From NCBI RefSeq assembly GCF_001652265.1, contig NZ_LWBS01000011.1, forward strand, positions 1-64,000: a stretch of 64,000 nucleotides of DNA, in the 5' to 3' direction. This DNA comes from Rhizobium leguminosarum. GTDB lineage: Bacteria > Pseudomonadota > Alphaproteobacteria > Rhizobiales > Rhizobiaceae. This document shows, piece by piece, positions 34,799 through 45,122 of the stretch (position 1 is the stretch's first letter; every line of letters starts with the position of its first letter). Under the pieces are notes generated by a model. The model was given only the letters and a program-made list of their open reading frames with translations, searched no databases and was not told where the DNA came from. The position numbers and the translations under genes are program-made.

Positions 34799-35443
34799 CT
34801 ATGCCTCCAGGCAGGTTTCGACAAAGAGTTTGAAGGCACGGGCACGGTGCGACAGCGCTTGCGGCTTACCGACGTTCCAGCCGTGTTTTTCCTCGCCGCT
34901 CATTTCGCCAAAGGTGATGTCGTAGCCCTCAGGCTGGAAGACCGGATCGTAGCCGAAGCCTTGCGTGCCGCGCGGCGGCCAGACGACACTGCCTTCCACC
35001 TCGCCGCGAAACAGCTCCGTATGCCCATCCGGCCAGGCAAGGCAGAGCACGCTGATGAAACGCGCCCTGCGCTGTTCCGGCTTTGTCGCGCCCGCATCCT
35101 GCAGCGCCTTTTCCACCTTCGCCATCGCCATGTCGAAATCGCGCGTGCCGTTAGATGTCTCCGCCCAATTGGCGGTGTAGACACCAGGATCGCCGCCAAG
35201 CGCGTCGACCACCAGCCCGGAATCGTCCGAAAGCGCCGGCATGCCGGCGGCATTGGCCGAGGCGACCGCCTTGATCGTCGCATTCTCTTCGAAGCTCGTG
35301 CCCGTCTCATCCGGTTCGACGAAGTTCAGCTCGGCTGCGGATTTGGCGGTGAAGCCGAGCGGCCCGATCAATTCCTGGATCTCGCGGATCTTGCCGGCAT
35401 TGTGGCTGGCGACGACGATGGTCTTCGTTTCAAGCTTGCGCAT
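34799..35443 (-). CDS. rdgB: XTP/dITP pyrophosphatase (RdgB/HAM1)
   Basis: The 214-residue enzyme hydrolyses non-canonical purine triphosphates (ITP, dITP, XTP) and so keeps them out of DNA and RNA. Family motifs: [17 protein letters not shown] at the N-terminus, [20 protein letters not shown] with the catalytic Asp, and [15 protein letters not shown]. The start ATG (35441-35443) directly abuts the VOC stop codon, so translation is coupled. Confidence 0.95.
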   Translation of the reverse strand: MRKLETKTIVVASHNAGKIREIQELIGPLGFTAKSAAELNFVEPDETGTSFEENATIKAVASANAAGMPALSDDSGLVVDALGGDPGVYTANWAETSNGTRDFDMAMAKVEKALQDAGATKPEQRRARFISVLCLAWPDGHTELFRGEVEGSVVWPPRGTQGFGYDPVFQPEGYDITFGEMSGEEKHGWNVGKPQALSHRARAFKLFVETCLEA

Positions 35444-35869
35444 TCAGATATCCTGTTCGATGCCCCAGATTTTAGCCTCCGCGCATTCCAGGCTGTTGCC
35501 GGCCGGATCGCGGAAATAGATCGAGCGGCCGCCGTTCGGCCAGCGCACCTCGGATTCGATCGCAACGCCCGCCGCCGACAGCCGTTCGGCCATGGCATCG
35601 ATATTGCGGCCGGACACCCGGAAACAGGCGTGGCCCTGGCCGTTCGTGCCGTGCGGCGGCACCTGCAGTGCTTCGAGTGCCGGCGGCTTCACCGTTTCCT
35701 CGGGATTGAAGATCAACAGAACGCCGGGCCCACAGCGGAAGAAGACATGCCGGGTGGCGGCGCGGGCGATCTTTTCAAGCCCGAGAACGTCTTCGTAAAA
35801 CGTCTCGGCCTGGTCGAGATCCCGCGCATAGAGCGCCGTTTCCAACATGCCTTCCAGCATGGGGTTCAT
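35444..35869 (-). CDS. VOC-superfamily (glyoxalase-like) protein
   Basis: The 141-residue protein has two VOC modules: [20 protein letters not shown] and the C-terminal [19 protein letters not shown], with a Glu at the usual metal position, and GQGHACFRV supplying a His. Its ATG overlaps the rph stop by four bases (35866-35869) and its stop is next to the rdgB start, so it is firmly part of this nucleotide/RNA housekeeping operon. The substrate is unknown. The tight fit suggests a conserved association. Confidence 0.85.
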   Translation of the reverse strand: MNPMLEGMLETALYARDLDQAETFYEDVLGLEKIARAATRHVFFRCGPGVLLIFNPEETVKPPALEALQVPPHGTNGQGHACFRVSGRNIDAMAERLSAAGVAIESEVRWPNGGRSIYFRDPAGNSLECAEAKIWGIEQDI

Positions 35870-36585
35870 CCTTCGACGGCCTGCTTCTGCAGTGCCACGA
35901 GTTCGCCGATGCCGTTTCTGGCCAACTGCATCAGCGAGGTGAATTCGCTTTCGCTGAACGGCGTGCCTTCGGCGGTGCCCTGGATCTCGACGATCCCGCC
36001 GGTGCCCGTCATGACGAAGTTCGCATCGGTCTCTGCCGAGGAGTCTTCCAGGTAATCGAGATCGATCACCGGCTGGCTGGCGAAGATGCCGCAGGAGATG
36101 GCGGCGACATGATCCTTCAGGACCCGGTCGACCTTGATCATGTTGCGGCTTTCCATCCATTTCAGGCAGTCGTAAAGCGCGATCCAGCCGCCGGTGATCG
36201 AGGCGGTCCGCGTGCCGCCATCGGCTTGGATGACGTCGCAATCGAGCGTGATCTGCCGTTCGCCGAGCGCCTGCAGGTCGACGACGGCGCGCAGCGACCG
36301 GCCGATCAGCCGCTGGATTTCCTGAGTGCGGCCTCCCTGCTTGCCGGCAGCGGCCTCGCGCTTCATGCGTTCGCCGGTCGCCCGCGGCAGCATGCCGTAT
36401 TCGGCCGTGACCCAGCCCTTGCCGGTATTGCGCAGCCATGGCGGCGTCTTTTCTTCGAGGCTCGCCGTGCAGAGTACATGCGTATCGCCGAACTTCACCA
36501 GGCAGGAGCCTTCCGCATGCTTGGAAAAACTGCGCTCGAACGAGACCTTGCGCATCTGGTCGATTTTTCTGCCTGAAGGCCGCAT
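35866..36585 (-). CDS. rph: Ribonuclease PH
   Basis: The 239-residue phosphorolytic 3'-5' exoribonuclease trims tRNA 3' ends. It begins [20 protein letters not shown] and carries [20 protein letters not shown] and [20 protein letters not shown], the phosphate-site and catalytic segments. It is divergent from hrcA across 128 bp, the typical alphaproteobacterial arrangement. Confidence 0.97.
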   Translation of the reverse strand: MRPSGRKIDQMRKVSFERSFSKHAEGSCLVKFGDTHVLCTASLEEKTPPWLRNTGKGWVTAEYGMLPRATGERMKREAAAGKQGGRTQEIQRLIGRSLRAVVDLQALGERQITLDCDVIQADGGTRTASITGGWIALYDCLKWMESRNMIKVDRVLKDHVAAISCGIFASQPVIDLDYLEDSSAETDANFVMTGTGGIVEIQGTAEGTPFSESEFTSLMQLARNGIGELVALQKQAVEG

Positions 36586-36713
36586 TCTTATCTCCTGGGG
36601 TTTATTTGACCGCTTCTACGATTGGCGGCGCTCATTTGCAAATTCCCTTTTGCCACGGGTGTTAGTTTGACTTACTTTTCGGGAAGTATCATCAGCACGG
36701 GTTCGAAAGCTTC

Positions 36714-37802
36714 ATGGGCATCAGGTCGACGTCGGTTTCGGATGCCGTAGCTGCGCTGGACGAGCGCTCCAGGGAAATTTTTCGTCGCATCGTCGAAGGT
36801 TATCTGGAAAGCGGCGAGCCGCTCGGTTCGCGCAACCTGTCCCGTATCCTGCCGATGTCGCTGTCGCCGGCCTCGGTGCGCAACGTCATGAGCGATCTCG
36901 AAGAGCTCGGCCTGATCTATTCGCCGCATGTCAGCGCCGGTCGGTTGCCGACCCAGATCGGCCTGCGCTTCTTCGTCGATGCCTTCATGCAGGTCGGCGA
37001 CCTCTCGGCGGAAGAGCGCGCCAACATCGACCGTCAGGTGCGGGCCGAAAGCGGCGGCAATCCCGTTGAGTCGATGATGAACGAGGCAAGCCGCATGTTG
37101 TCAGGCATTTCGCGCGGCGCCGGCCTCGTCATCACCTCGAAAAGCGATCCGGTGCTGAAACATGTCGAGTTCATCCGGCTCGAACCGACAAAGGCGCTGG
37201 CCGTGCTCGTCGGCGATCATGATCAGGTGGAAAACCGCATTATCGAGCTGCCGGCGGGCGTCACTTCCTCGCAGCTGACGGAGGCGGCGAATTTTCTCAA
37301 TGCCCATATGTCCGGCCAGACCCTGCCGGAGCTTCGCAAACAATTAAGCCGCCTGAAGGACGACGTCCGTCACGAGCTCGATGCCCTGTCGCGCGATCTG
37401 GTCGAGCGCGGCATTGCTGTCTGGGCCGGGAGCCCGGATGAGGGAAAGCCGACGCAGCTGATCATCCGCGGCCGCGCCAACCTGCTCGAAGGCCTCGCCG
37501 GCGCCGACGATCTCGACCGGCTGCGGCTGCTGTTCGACGATCTCGAGAAGAAGGACAGCCTGATCGAGATCCTCAATCTCGCCGAAAGCGGTCCGGGTGT
37601 GCGCATCTTCATCGGTTCGGAAAACAAGCTCTTCTCGCTGTCCGGCTCATCGCTCATCGTCGCACCCTATCGTGACGACGACGATCGCATCGTCGGTGCC
37701 GTCGGCGTCATCGGCCCGACGCGGCTCAATTATTCCCGCATCGTGCCGATGGTGGACTATACGGCCCAGCTCGTCTCCCGCCTTTCGCGCAATCAGCTTT
37801 GA
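36714..37802 (+). CDS. hrcA: Heat-inducible transcription repressor HrcA
   Basis: The 362-residue repressor has an N-terminal winged helix (RSREIFRRIVEGYLESGEPL, SPASVRNVMSDLEELGLIYS, PHVSAGRLPTQIGLRFFVDA) and GAF-like/dimerisation domains to the end (VVGVIGPTRLNYSRIVPMVD-type motif). It normally binds CIRCE operators before groESL. I found no CIRCE sequence before hrcA itself. grpE follows after 111 bp with its own possible heat-shock promoter. Confidence 0.95.
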   Translation: MGIRSTSVSDAVAALDERSREIFRRIVEGYLESGEPLGSRNLSRILPMSLSPASVRNVMSDLEELGLIYSPHVSAGRLPTQIGLRFFVDAFMQVGDLSAEERANIDRQVRAESGGNPVESMMNEASRMLSGISRGAGLVITSKSDPVLKHVEFIRLEPTKALAVLVGDHDQVENRIIELPAGVTSSQLTEAANFLNAHMSGQTLPELRKQLSRLKDDVRHELDALSRDLVERGIAVWAGSPDEGKPTQLIIRGRANLLEGLAGADDLDRLRLLFDDLEKKDSLIEILNLAESGPGVRIFIGSENKLFSLSGSSLIVAPYRDDDDRIVGAVGVIGPTRLNYSRIVPMVDYTAQLVSRLSRNQL

Positions 37803-37850
37803 CGCAGCAACTGCCAAGCACGCGGAATTTTCGCTTCTTTGTCACGCAGA

Positions 37851-37879
37851 CTTGATTTTTTTCGGTCAAACCTCGATAT
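37851..37879 (+). promoter_or_regulatory. Possible RpoH (sigma-32) promoter of grpE
   Basis: CTTGAT (37851-37856) and CCTCGATAT (37871-37879) lie 14 bases apart, resembling the alphaproteobacterial RpoH pattern CTTGAA / CCNNAT. It stands 35 bases before the grpE ATG. Confidence 0.45.
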
Positions 37880-37913
37880 CGGGCGCATCTGAAGACACCA
37901 ACCGGAGACCGTC

Positions 37914-38546
37914 ATGACCGATGACACGACGAAAAACGGACCTGACGCAACTGCGGCGGATGCCGCAGCCGACGCTACCGCCTACGTCGAGAACGAAACT
38001 GCGCAGGAAGAGGCCGTCCAGCCGGACGCACTTGAGCTTCTGAAAGCCGAAAACGGCGAACTGCGCGACCGCTATCTGCGCCTTGCTGCCGAGATGGACA
38101 ATCTGCGCCGGCGCACCGAGCGCGAGGTGAAGGATGCCAAGTCCTATTCCGTCGCCGGCTTTGCACGCGACATGCTCGCCGTCTCGGACAATCTGCGCCG
38201 CGCGCTTGATGCCATCTCTCCGGAGACCAAGGCTGCAGCCGATGCCGGCCTTAGCACGCTGATCGAGGGTGTCGAGATGACCGAGCGCGCCATGCTGTCG
38301 GCTCTCGAGCGCCACGGCGTTCGCAAGCTGGAGCCGGTTGGCCAGAAGTTCGATCCGAATTTCCATCAGGCAATGTTCGAGGTGCCGAACCCCGACGTGC
38401 CGAACAATACGGTCGTGCAGGTCGTGCAGGCAGGCTTCTCCATCGGCGAGCGCGTGCTGCGCCCGGCCATGGTCGGTGTCGCCAAGGGCGGCCCGAAGCC
38501 GGCGGAAGCCGAAACCAACTCCGTCTTCGATGAGAAGGACGCCTGA
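37914..38546 (+). CDS. grpE: Nucleotide exchange factor GrpE
   Basis: The 210-residue co-chaperone releases ADP from DnaK. An acidic disordered N-terminus precedes a long coiled coil ([37 protein letters not shown], about residues 42-80) and the C-terminal beta domain with [30 protein letters not shown] precedes ATG 37914. It is convergent with the nucleoside hydrolase gene. Confidence 0.96.
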   Translation: MTDDTTKNGPDATAADAAADATAYVENETAQEEAVQPDALELLKAENGELRDRYLRLAAEMDNLRRRTEREVKDAKSYSVAGFARDMLAVSDNLRRALDAISPETKAAADAGLSTLIEGVEMTERAMLSALERHGVRKLEPVGQKFDPNFHQAMFEVPNPDVPNNTVVQVVQAGFSIGERVLRPAMVGVAKGGPKPAEAETNSVFDEKDA

Positions 38547-38551
38547 GATCG

Positions 38552-38580
38552 TTTCCCTTCCTCCCGGGGAAGAAGGGAAA
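38552..38580. terminator. Hairpin between the convergent grpE and nucleoside hydrolase genes
   Basis: TTTCCCTT (38552-38559) pairs with AAGGGAAA (38573-38580), with an inner CTTCC/GGAAG stem. The T-run is short, so it may work as a bidirectional terminator or only as a 3' barrier. Confidence 0.45.
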
Positions 38581-38589
38581 GCCGAAGCG

Positions 38590-39534
38590 TTAGATGCGGG
38601 CGAAGCGTTCGATCAGCAGATCGAAAAAGCCATCCGCATCAACATGGCGCATAACCTTGGCGTTGCGCTTGCGCTCGGTCACATGCCACCAGTCGACGAC
38701 CGTCATGCCGGCGGTGAGTTCGGACTGGACCTCGATCTCGACATTGCAGTCCCGGCCCTGGAAAAGCTCCGGCTTCAGCAGATAGGCAACGACGGTCGGG
38801 TCGTGGAGCGGCCCGCCGTCGGAACCGTATTTCTCGATGTCGAAGCGTTCGAAGAATTCCAGCATCTCGACCATGGCCTTTGCCGGCGCCGTGCCGATCT
38901 CGGCCATGCGTTTCACCCGGTCCTTGCGGGTCAGCAACTGATGCGTCACATCAAGCGGCATCATCACGATCGGAACGCCTGAGCGGAAGACGACATCGGC
39001 TGCTTCGGGGTCGACATAGATGTTGAATTCGGCGGCCGGCGTGATGTTGCCGCCCTCGAAGAAGCCACCGCCCATCATCACCAACTCGCGGATGCGGGGG
39101 ATGATGTCGGGCGCCTTCTGGAAGGCCATGCCGATATTGGTGAGTGGCCCGAGCGTGCACAGCGTCACCGCGCCTTCCGGCTCGCGGCGCAGCGCCTCGA
39201 TGATGAAGTCGACGGCATGGCCGGGCTGCAGCGCCATCGTCGGCTCGTTTAGCTCCGGACCGTCGAGGCCGGTCTTGCCGTGCACATGTTCGGCCGTCAC
39301 CAGCTTGCGGGCGATCGGCGCGTCGGCGCCGGCGAAAACCTTGGTCTCCGTCCGTTCGCAGAGCTCGCAGACGATGCGCGCATTGCGGCTGGTGAGCGAA
39401 AGCGGCACGTTGCCGGCGACCGTCGTGATCCCCAGCACCTCCAGCTCATCGGGACTGCCGAAGGCCAGCATGATGGCGGCCGCGTCGTCCTGGCCGGGAT
39501 CCGTGTCGATGATGATCTTTCTTGCGCTTGCCAT
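38590..39534 (-). CDS. Nucleoside hydrolase (inosine-uridine preferring type)
   Basis: The 314-residue enzyme has the calcium/ribose motif IDTDPGQDDAAAIMLA near residue 8, the second region TLGPLTNIGMAF, VMMGGGFFEGGNITPAAEFN and a C-terminal DGGPLHDP with metal-binding Asp. It hydrolyses the N-glycosidic bond of nucleosides for base salvage. I start it at ATG 39534 (MASARKII); ATG 39573 would add 13 residues. Convergent to grpE and divergent from hsp20. Confidence 0.92.
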   Translation of the reverse strand: MASARKIIIDTDPGQDDAAAIMLAFGSPDELEVLGITTVAGNVPLSLTSRNARIVCELCERTETKVFAGADAPIARKLVTAEHVHGKTGLDGPELNEPTMALQPGHAVDFIIEALRREPEGAVTLCTLGPLTNIGMAFQKAPDIIPRIRELVMMGGGFFEGGNITPAAEFNIYVDPEAADVVFRSGVPIVMMPLDVTHQLLTRKDRVKRMAEIGTAPAKAMVEMLEFFERFDIEKYGSDGGPLHDPTVVAYLLKPELFQGRDCNVEIEVQSELTAGMTVVDWWHVTERKRNAKVMRHVDADGFFDLLIERFARI

Positions 39535-39808
39535 TCCGATCGTTCCATCCTCGCACTGCGTGTTATCGGGCATGCACCGTTTCTTCACGTCCCGTCACAA
39601 ATCAGCACAATCCGCGCGGGCATGTTTTGATGCGAGGCAGCACGCTTTGTCAAGGAAAGAGCCTGACGCCAGCTTAAAATTGAGAAGGTGGCGCCGACAC
39701 GTCGCGCCCCATGCCTTGCAGCGCCGGGCTCCTGCCCCCATATTAGCGGCATCCGGATGCTGCACTTAAGGTCCGGGATGGTCGCTTGCGCCAAGGACTT
39801 GAAAAGAG

Positions 39809-40234
39809 ATGAGCCGCATTACCCCTTTCGCCAGCCCGCTGCTTCTGGGCTTCGATGCCATGGAAAAGACGCTGGAGCGCATTTCCAAGGCGAGCGACGG
39901 ATATCCGCCTTACAATATCGAACGCATCGGCGCCGACAGCGGTGCGCCGGAACGTCTGCGCATCACCCTTGCCGTGGCTGGCTTCAGCGAGGAGGAACTC
40001 GATGTCTCCATTGAGGAGAACCAGCTTCTGATCCGCGGCCGCCAGGTCGAACAGGGTGAGCGGGACTATCTCTATCGCGGCATCGCCGCCCGCCAGTTCC
40101 AGCGTACCTTCGTTCTTGCCGATGGCATGCAGGTGCTCGGCGCCGGGCTGAAGAACGGCCTGCTCTCCGTCGATCTAATTCGCCCGGAACCGGCGCGCAT
40201 GGTCAAGAAAATTAACATTTCGGTCTCACAGTAG
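39809..40234 (+). CDS. Hsp20 family small heat-shock protein
   Basis: The 141-residue protein has an alpha-crystallin domain (NIERIGADSGAPERLRITLA, VAGFSEEELDVSIEENQLLI, RGIAARQFQRTFVLADGMQV) like IbpA/HspA-class rhizobial sHsps. It holds unfolding proteins in oligomers. The C-terminal IxI-type motif is weak (KKINISVSQ). DUF1150 follows after 47 bp, a pair commonly seen in rhizobia. Confidence 0.92.
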   Translation: MSRITPFASPLLLGFDAMEKTLERISKASDGYPPYNIERIGADSGAPERLRITLAVAGFSEEELDVSIEENQLLIRGRQVEQGERDYLYRGIAARQFQRTFVLADGMQVLGAGLKNGLLSVDLIRPEPARMVKKINISVSQ

Positions 40235-40281
40235 CACAACGGTTTGTCGAACCGTTGGTCCCTTCTCCCGGAGGAACAGGA

Positions 40282-40539
40282 ATGTTGATGAAAGAAGCCA
40301 CGTCTCACTTGACCAAATCCGAACTTGCCCACATCGGCAACGGCGAGGTCGCCTATATCAGAAAGATGCGGACCGATGAGGTCGCCAAGTGCTTTCCCGA
40401 GGCGCCGGATATCGATCCGACCGTCGATCTCTGGGCGCTCTTCGGCGCCGACGGCACGCCGATCTTGCTGACGGATAATCGCTCCAGCACCTTCTTCAAG
40501 GCTGCCGAGGACGAATTGAAGACGGTCAGCCTGCACTGA
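40282..40539 (+). CDS. DUF1150 family protein
   Basis: The 85-residue protein reads LTKSELAHIGNGEVAYIRKM ... LWALFGADGTPILLTDNRSS, characteristic of the alphaproteobacterial DUF1150 family, which has no known function but is usually located just downstream of a small heat-shock protein gene. GAGGAACAGG precedes ATG 40282. Co-expression with hsp20 is likely. Confidence 0.85.
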   Translation: MLMKEATSHLTKSELAHIGNGEVAYIRKMRTDEVAKCFPEAPDIDPTVDLWALFGADGTPILLTDNRSSTFFKAAEDELKTVSLH

Positions 40540-40637
40540 CCGTCAACTACCGTCTGTCGCGTTTCACCGCTCTTTCGGTGCGCGGCCGCTTTACTCGATT
40601 TCGCCGCGGTCTGGGACGGATGTCGCGGCATTGCACC

Positions 40638-40692
40638 GGCAGCGCCGCGCGTCTTTTCAGACGCGCAAAGGATGCTGTAGCACTTTCAGTTT
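40638..40692 (+). repeat. RIME-like repeat, 5' half only
   Basis: CGGCAGCGCCGCGCGTCTTTTCAGACGCGCAAAGGATGCTGTAGCACTTT matches the first half of the copies at 23146 and 33406; the second half is absent. AGACGC/GCGTCT forms a short hairpin. It lies between convergent DUF1150 and trmB and could serve as a transcription barrier. Confidence 0.7.
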
Positions 40693-40701
40693 GCGGTGGG
40701 C

Positions 40702-41399
40702 TCAGATCTTCCTGAACGTCAGATAGGCCGAAGACCGGCCTTCGCGGCGCGCCTTGGCCTCGTAACGTGTGCTCGGCCAGCCCTCATAGGGGGTCAGCCA
40801 ATCCGCTGCATTGTCGGCTATCCAGTCGAAGCCGCCATGGTCGCGGCCTTTGATCAGCGTCCAGTTCACATAGGTATCGATGTCGGAGGCGAAGCAGAAC
40901 AGGCCGCCGGGCTTCAGCACGCGATGAAAGCGGTCGAGATTGGTTTTCGAGACGAAGCGCCGTTTCCAGTGCTTCCGCTTCGGCCAGGGATCGGGATAGA
41001 GCAGATCGATCTGATCGAGTGAACCGTCCGGCAGCCAGTCGAGCAGTTGCGTCGCGTCGTCATTATAGACGCGGATATTGGAGGCGCTGGTCTCGCCGAT
41101 GCGCGACAGAAGCTTCTGCATGGAATTGACGAAGGGTTCGACGCCGATGAAGCCGGTCGAAGGCGTCTCCAGCGCGCGGTGGATCAGGTGCTCGCCGCCG
41201 CCGAAACCGACTTCCAGCCGCAATCTTTCGACCGGAACCGGGAAGAGGGATGTCAGCGGCTCCGGGGGAGCCGCTGTAAGATCGATCAGGAATGCCGGCA
41301 GAAGACTGTTCAGCGTCTCGGCCTGCTGTTCGCGCAGGGCCTTGCCCTTGCGACGACCGAAGAAGGCTTCGGTCGCCCGGCCGCGGCGTTCCATATCCG

Positions 41400-41403
<4 letters not shown>
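40702..41403 (-). CDS. trmB: tRNA (guanine-N7-)-methyltransferase
   Basis: The 233-residue SAM methyltransferase modifies G46 of tRNAs. Motifs: [39 protein letters not shown], and the TrmB signature [20 protein letters not shown]. Its start overlaps the metK stop by four bases, so the two form one unit. Confidence 0.95.
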
Positions 41404-42653
<1,250 letters not shown>

Positions 42654-42782
42654 TTCGGGATTCCCCTCAAAGAACAAAAGCCAGCTAGTAGGTACTCAGT
42701 TCGAGGGCTGATGACAAGCGCAGAAGGACATAAATATATCTTTATATCTGTGGCAAAGTGACAAATTTTGCCCCAAAAACGC

Positions 42783-42809
42783 AAAAAAGGCGGCCTTTCG
42801 ACCGCCTTT
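42783..42809 (-). terminator. Rho-independent terminator of the Xre regulator gene
   Basis: On the minus strand AAAGGCGG pairs with CCGCCTTT around TCGAAAGG and is followed by TTTTTTG. It lies 23 bases after the regulator stop codon and insulates it from metK. Confidence 0.85.
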
Positions 42810-42831
42810 CGAATTCTGCACTGGTCTTGGT

Positions 42832-43248
42832 TCAGTCGGCGTCGGCTTCAGCCGCCAGGGCTTTCACCAGCTCCACGACCTTGCGGCGAACCTTGGGATC
42901 GGAAATCTTGACGAAGGCGCGATTGAGCTGCAGTCCTTCCGAGGAGGAGAGGAAATCGACGACGTAATTCGAGCTGGAGGCTTCCATGCCGCCGCCGCCG
43001 GCAGAATGTTCGCCGGGCGCGTCCTCGAAGAAAAAGGACACCGGAACATTGAGGATGTTCGAGATGTTCTGCAGACGGCTTGCGCCGACGCGGTTGGTGC
43101 CCTTTTCGTATTTCTGGATCTGCTGGAAGGTGATGCCCAGGCTTTCGCCAAGCTTTTCCTGGCTCATGCCCAGCATCGTACGACGGAGGCGGATACGGCT
43201 GCCAACATGGATGTCGATCGGATTCGGCTTCTTTTTGTTTTCAATCAT
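42832..43248 (-). CDS. Xre-family helix-turn-helix regulator (PhrR-like)
   Basis: The 138-residue protein has a Cro/CI-type HTH (IRLRRTMLGMSQEKLGESLG, ITFQQIQKYEKGTNRVGASR, residues 18-60) and a C-terminal tail with a Gly-rich linker (GEHSAGGGGMEASSS). Rhizobial relatives next to lnt and metK include PhrR of Sinorhizobium, induced by low pH and stress; I use that only as a family pointer. It has its own terminator; lnt upstream on the same strand is 152 bp away. Confidence 0.88.
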   Translation of the reverse strand: MIENKKKPNPIDIHVGSRIRLRRTMLGMSQEKLGESLGITFQQIQKYEKGTNRVGASRLQNISNILNVPVSFFFEDAPGEHSAGGGGMEASSSNYVVDFLSSSEGLQLNRAFVKISDPKVRRKVVELVKALAAEADAD

Positions 43249-43400
43249 GGTCGTGCCCTAGCTAAGAATTTCAACCTGTTTCTAACCGGCATGCCCCTGA
43301 TCCATCCCAAAACGCCACGTTGCAAGAGGTGAGGAACCCACCTTCGAACATACGTTAAGAACGCCGATTGTCATCACTATGCAATTTTAGGGGTTTTTGG

Positions 43401-45005
43401 TCAATTCGACCCGGAAATAAAACCTCTGCGAGAAATTAGCGCAATCAGAATCAGCGCCGCCTCGGTCAACCAGAAGTATGTTTGCTGGGGGTATGTCGTT
43501 CCGAGTTCCGTGCTGATGCTATCGAGCGTTGCATCGATGAAGCCGGTTTCCCCAAGATCGAGGCCCGCAATAATTTCCCCATGGGCGTTCACCAGCGCTG
43601 AAATGCCGCTATTGGCATCACGAATCAGCGGCAGACCGGTTTCAACAGCCCGTACCCGCGCCTGCTGGAAATGCTGGTAGGGGCCGGGCGTCGCGCCGAA
43701 CCAGGCGTCATTGGTGATATTGAGGATCGCGTTGGCGTCTTTTATGTCGCCGGTCATTTCGTCGGGGAAAATGATCTCGTAGCAGATCAGCGGATAGAGA
43801 TTGAGGCCGCCGGGCAGCGTCAGCAGGTGCCGGCTTGCCGCGGCCGAAAACCCACCCGGTATTTCGACGACGTTCTGGATGCCGAATTCGGTGAGCACGT
43901 CCTCGAAGGGCAGGTATTCGCCGAAAGGCACCAGATGCACCTTGTCGGAGGCGCCGATGATCTGGCCGCGGCCGTCGATCACGTAGATGGAATTATAATA
44001 GCGCGTCGGAGTGCCCGGTCCCATCTCCTCGGCGCGGACGGCGCCGGCGATTAGCACCTGGTTGTCATCGAGCGTATCGGCGATCCGCGTCAGCGCATCC
44101 TGGTTGTCGGTCAGGATGAAGGGGATCGAGGTTTCCGGCCAGACGATGATATCGGGTTTGCGTCCGCCATTCTTCGGCGCTTCAGCCGAAAGCTTCAGAT
44201 GCGTCTCGAAGATCGCGGCGCGGTCGGCGTCGTTGTCCATCTTCGCCGCCTGGTCGATCGCCGGCTGCACCAACCGCACCACCGGCCGCTTGCCCTCCGG
44301 CAACGTGTCCGGCCGCGGCGCGAGATAGAGAGCATAAGCGCCATAACCGAGATGGGCGGCAAAGAGCAGGACGGCGAGCACGATGCCCGGCCGCGCGCCT
44401 TGCCGCGTCCCGGCAAGCGCAGGCGCAGAAAAGACGAAGACGGCAAGGGCCGTCACCCCCATCGCCCCGATCACATGCGCCGACTGCATCATCAGCGGAA
44501 CCGGCATCATGCCGTAGCCGATGGCGTTCCAGGGAAAGCCGGTGAGGATCACGCTTCGAAGCCACTCCATCAGCCCGAAGCCAGCTGCAAGCGCGGCGAT
44601 CCGCCCCATGCCATCAGACCAGACGATGCGGGCAAGGGCCGCCGCCAGCCCGTAGAAGATCGCAAGACAGGCCGGCAGCCCGAGGATTGCCAGCGGCAGC
44701 GCCCAGGCAAACTCCTCCTGATCGACCAGCAGCGCATGGCCGAGCCACCAGAGGCCGGCGACGAAATAGCCGAAGCCGAACAGCCAGCCGGTGGCGAACG
44801 CCGGCCACAGCCTGCCGATCAGGCCGCTCTCAGGCGAAGCCGCCGCCCCGTCGATCAGCCAGACGAGCAGCGTGAAGGAAAGGAACATTGCCGCGAAAAA
44901 GCCGAAGGGCGGCAGCGCCAGAATCGCGAATGCCCCGGCGGCGATGGCCAGCAGCGACCGTTTGAAACCCCAGACGAGGATAACCCTGTCCGCAAGCCGC
45001 TCCAT
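43401..45005 (-). CDS. lnt: Apolipoprotein N-acyltransferase
   Basis: The 534-residue inner-membrane enzyme adds the third acyl chain to lipoproteins. About seven N-terminal membrane segments precede a nitrilase-like periplasmic domain with the catalytic triad Glu in VWPETSIPF (about 285), Lys in SDKVHLVPFGEYLPF (about 350) and Cys in LICYEIIFPDE (about 405), then a final membrane helix. ATG 45005 gives MERLADRVILVWGF. It lies downstream of corC in the long minus-strand operon. Confidence 0.95.
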   Translation of the reverse strand: MERLADRVILVWGFKRSLLAIAAGAFAILALPPFGFFAAMFLSFTLLVWLIDGAAASPESGLIGRLWPAFATGWLFGFGYFVAGLWWLGHALLVDQEEFAWALPLAILGLPACLAIFYGLAAALARIVWSDGMGRIAALAAGFGLMEWLRSVILTGFPWNAIGYGMMPVPLMMQSAHVIGAMGVTALAVFVFSAPALAGTRQGARPGIVLAVLLFAAHLGYGAYALYLAPRPDTLPEGKRPVVRLVQPAIDQAAKMDNDADRAAIFETHLKLSAEAPKNGGRKPDIIVWPETSIPFILTDNQDALTRIADTLDDNQVLIAGAVRAEEMGPGTPTRYYNSIYVIDGRGQIIGASDKVHLVPFGEYLPFEDVLTEFGIQNVVEIPGGFSAAASRHLLTLPGGLNLYPLICYEIIFPDEMTGDIKDANAILNITNDAWFGATPGPYQHFQQARVRAVETGLPLIRDANSGISALVNAHGEIIAGLDLGETGFIDATLDSISTELGTTYPQQTYFWLTEAALILIALISRRGFISGSN

Positions 45006-45066
45006 GCACACTCCCATCAAACCGCGAATCAACCCATCCGCAGTCTTTCAAAAAAGCGGCTCTTTG

Positions 45067-45122
45067 TCCCGTCAGTTGGGTCCCGTCAGTTCGGCCGTGT
45101 CAGTTGGGCCCTGTCAGTTGGC
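45067..45122. repeat. 14-bp tandem repeat containing the corC stop codon
   Basis: GTCAGTT recurs at 45071, 45085, 45099 and 45113, exactly 14 bases apart, within units of the type YCCYGTCAGTTGGG. On the minus strand the fourth copy contains the end of corC (Asn, TGA at 45114-45116); the other three follow in the lnt leader. Confidence 0.85.

Noticed and set aside
36586..36713. CIRCE operator upstream of hrcA
   Set aside because: The TTAGCACTC-N9-GAGTGCTAA pattern is not present in the rph-hrcA gap.
42654..42831. SAM riboswitch in the metK leader
   Set aside because: I looked for SAM-II or SAM/SAH-type conserved loops and pseudoknot partners and could not identify them. A covariance-model search would be decisive.
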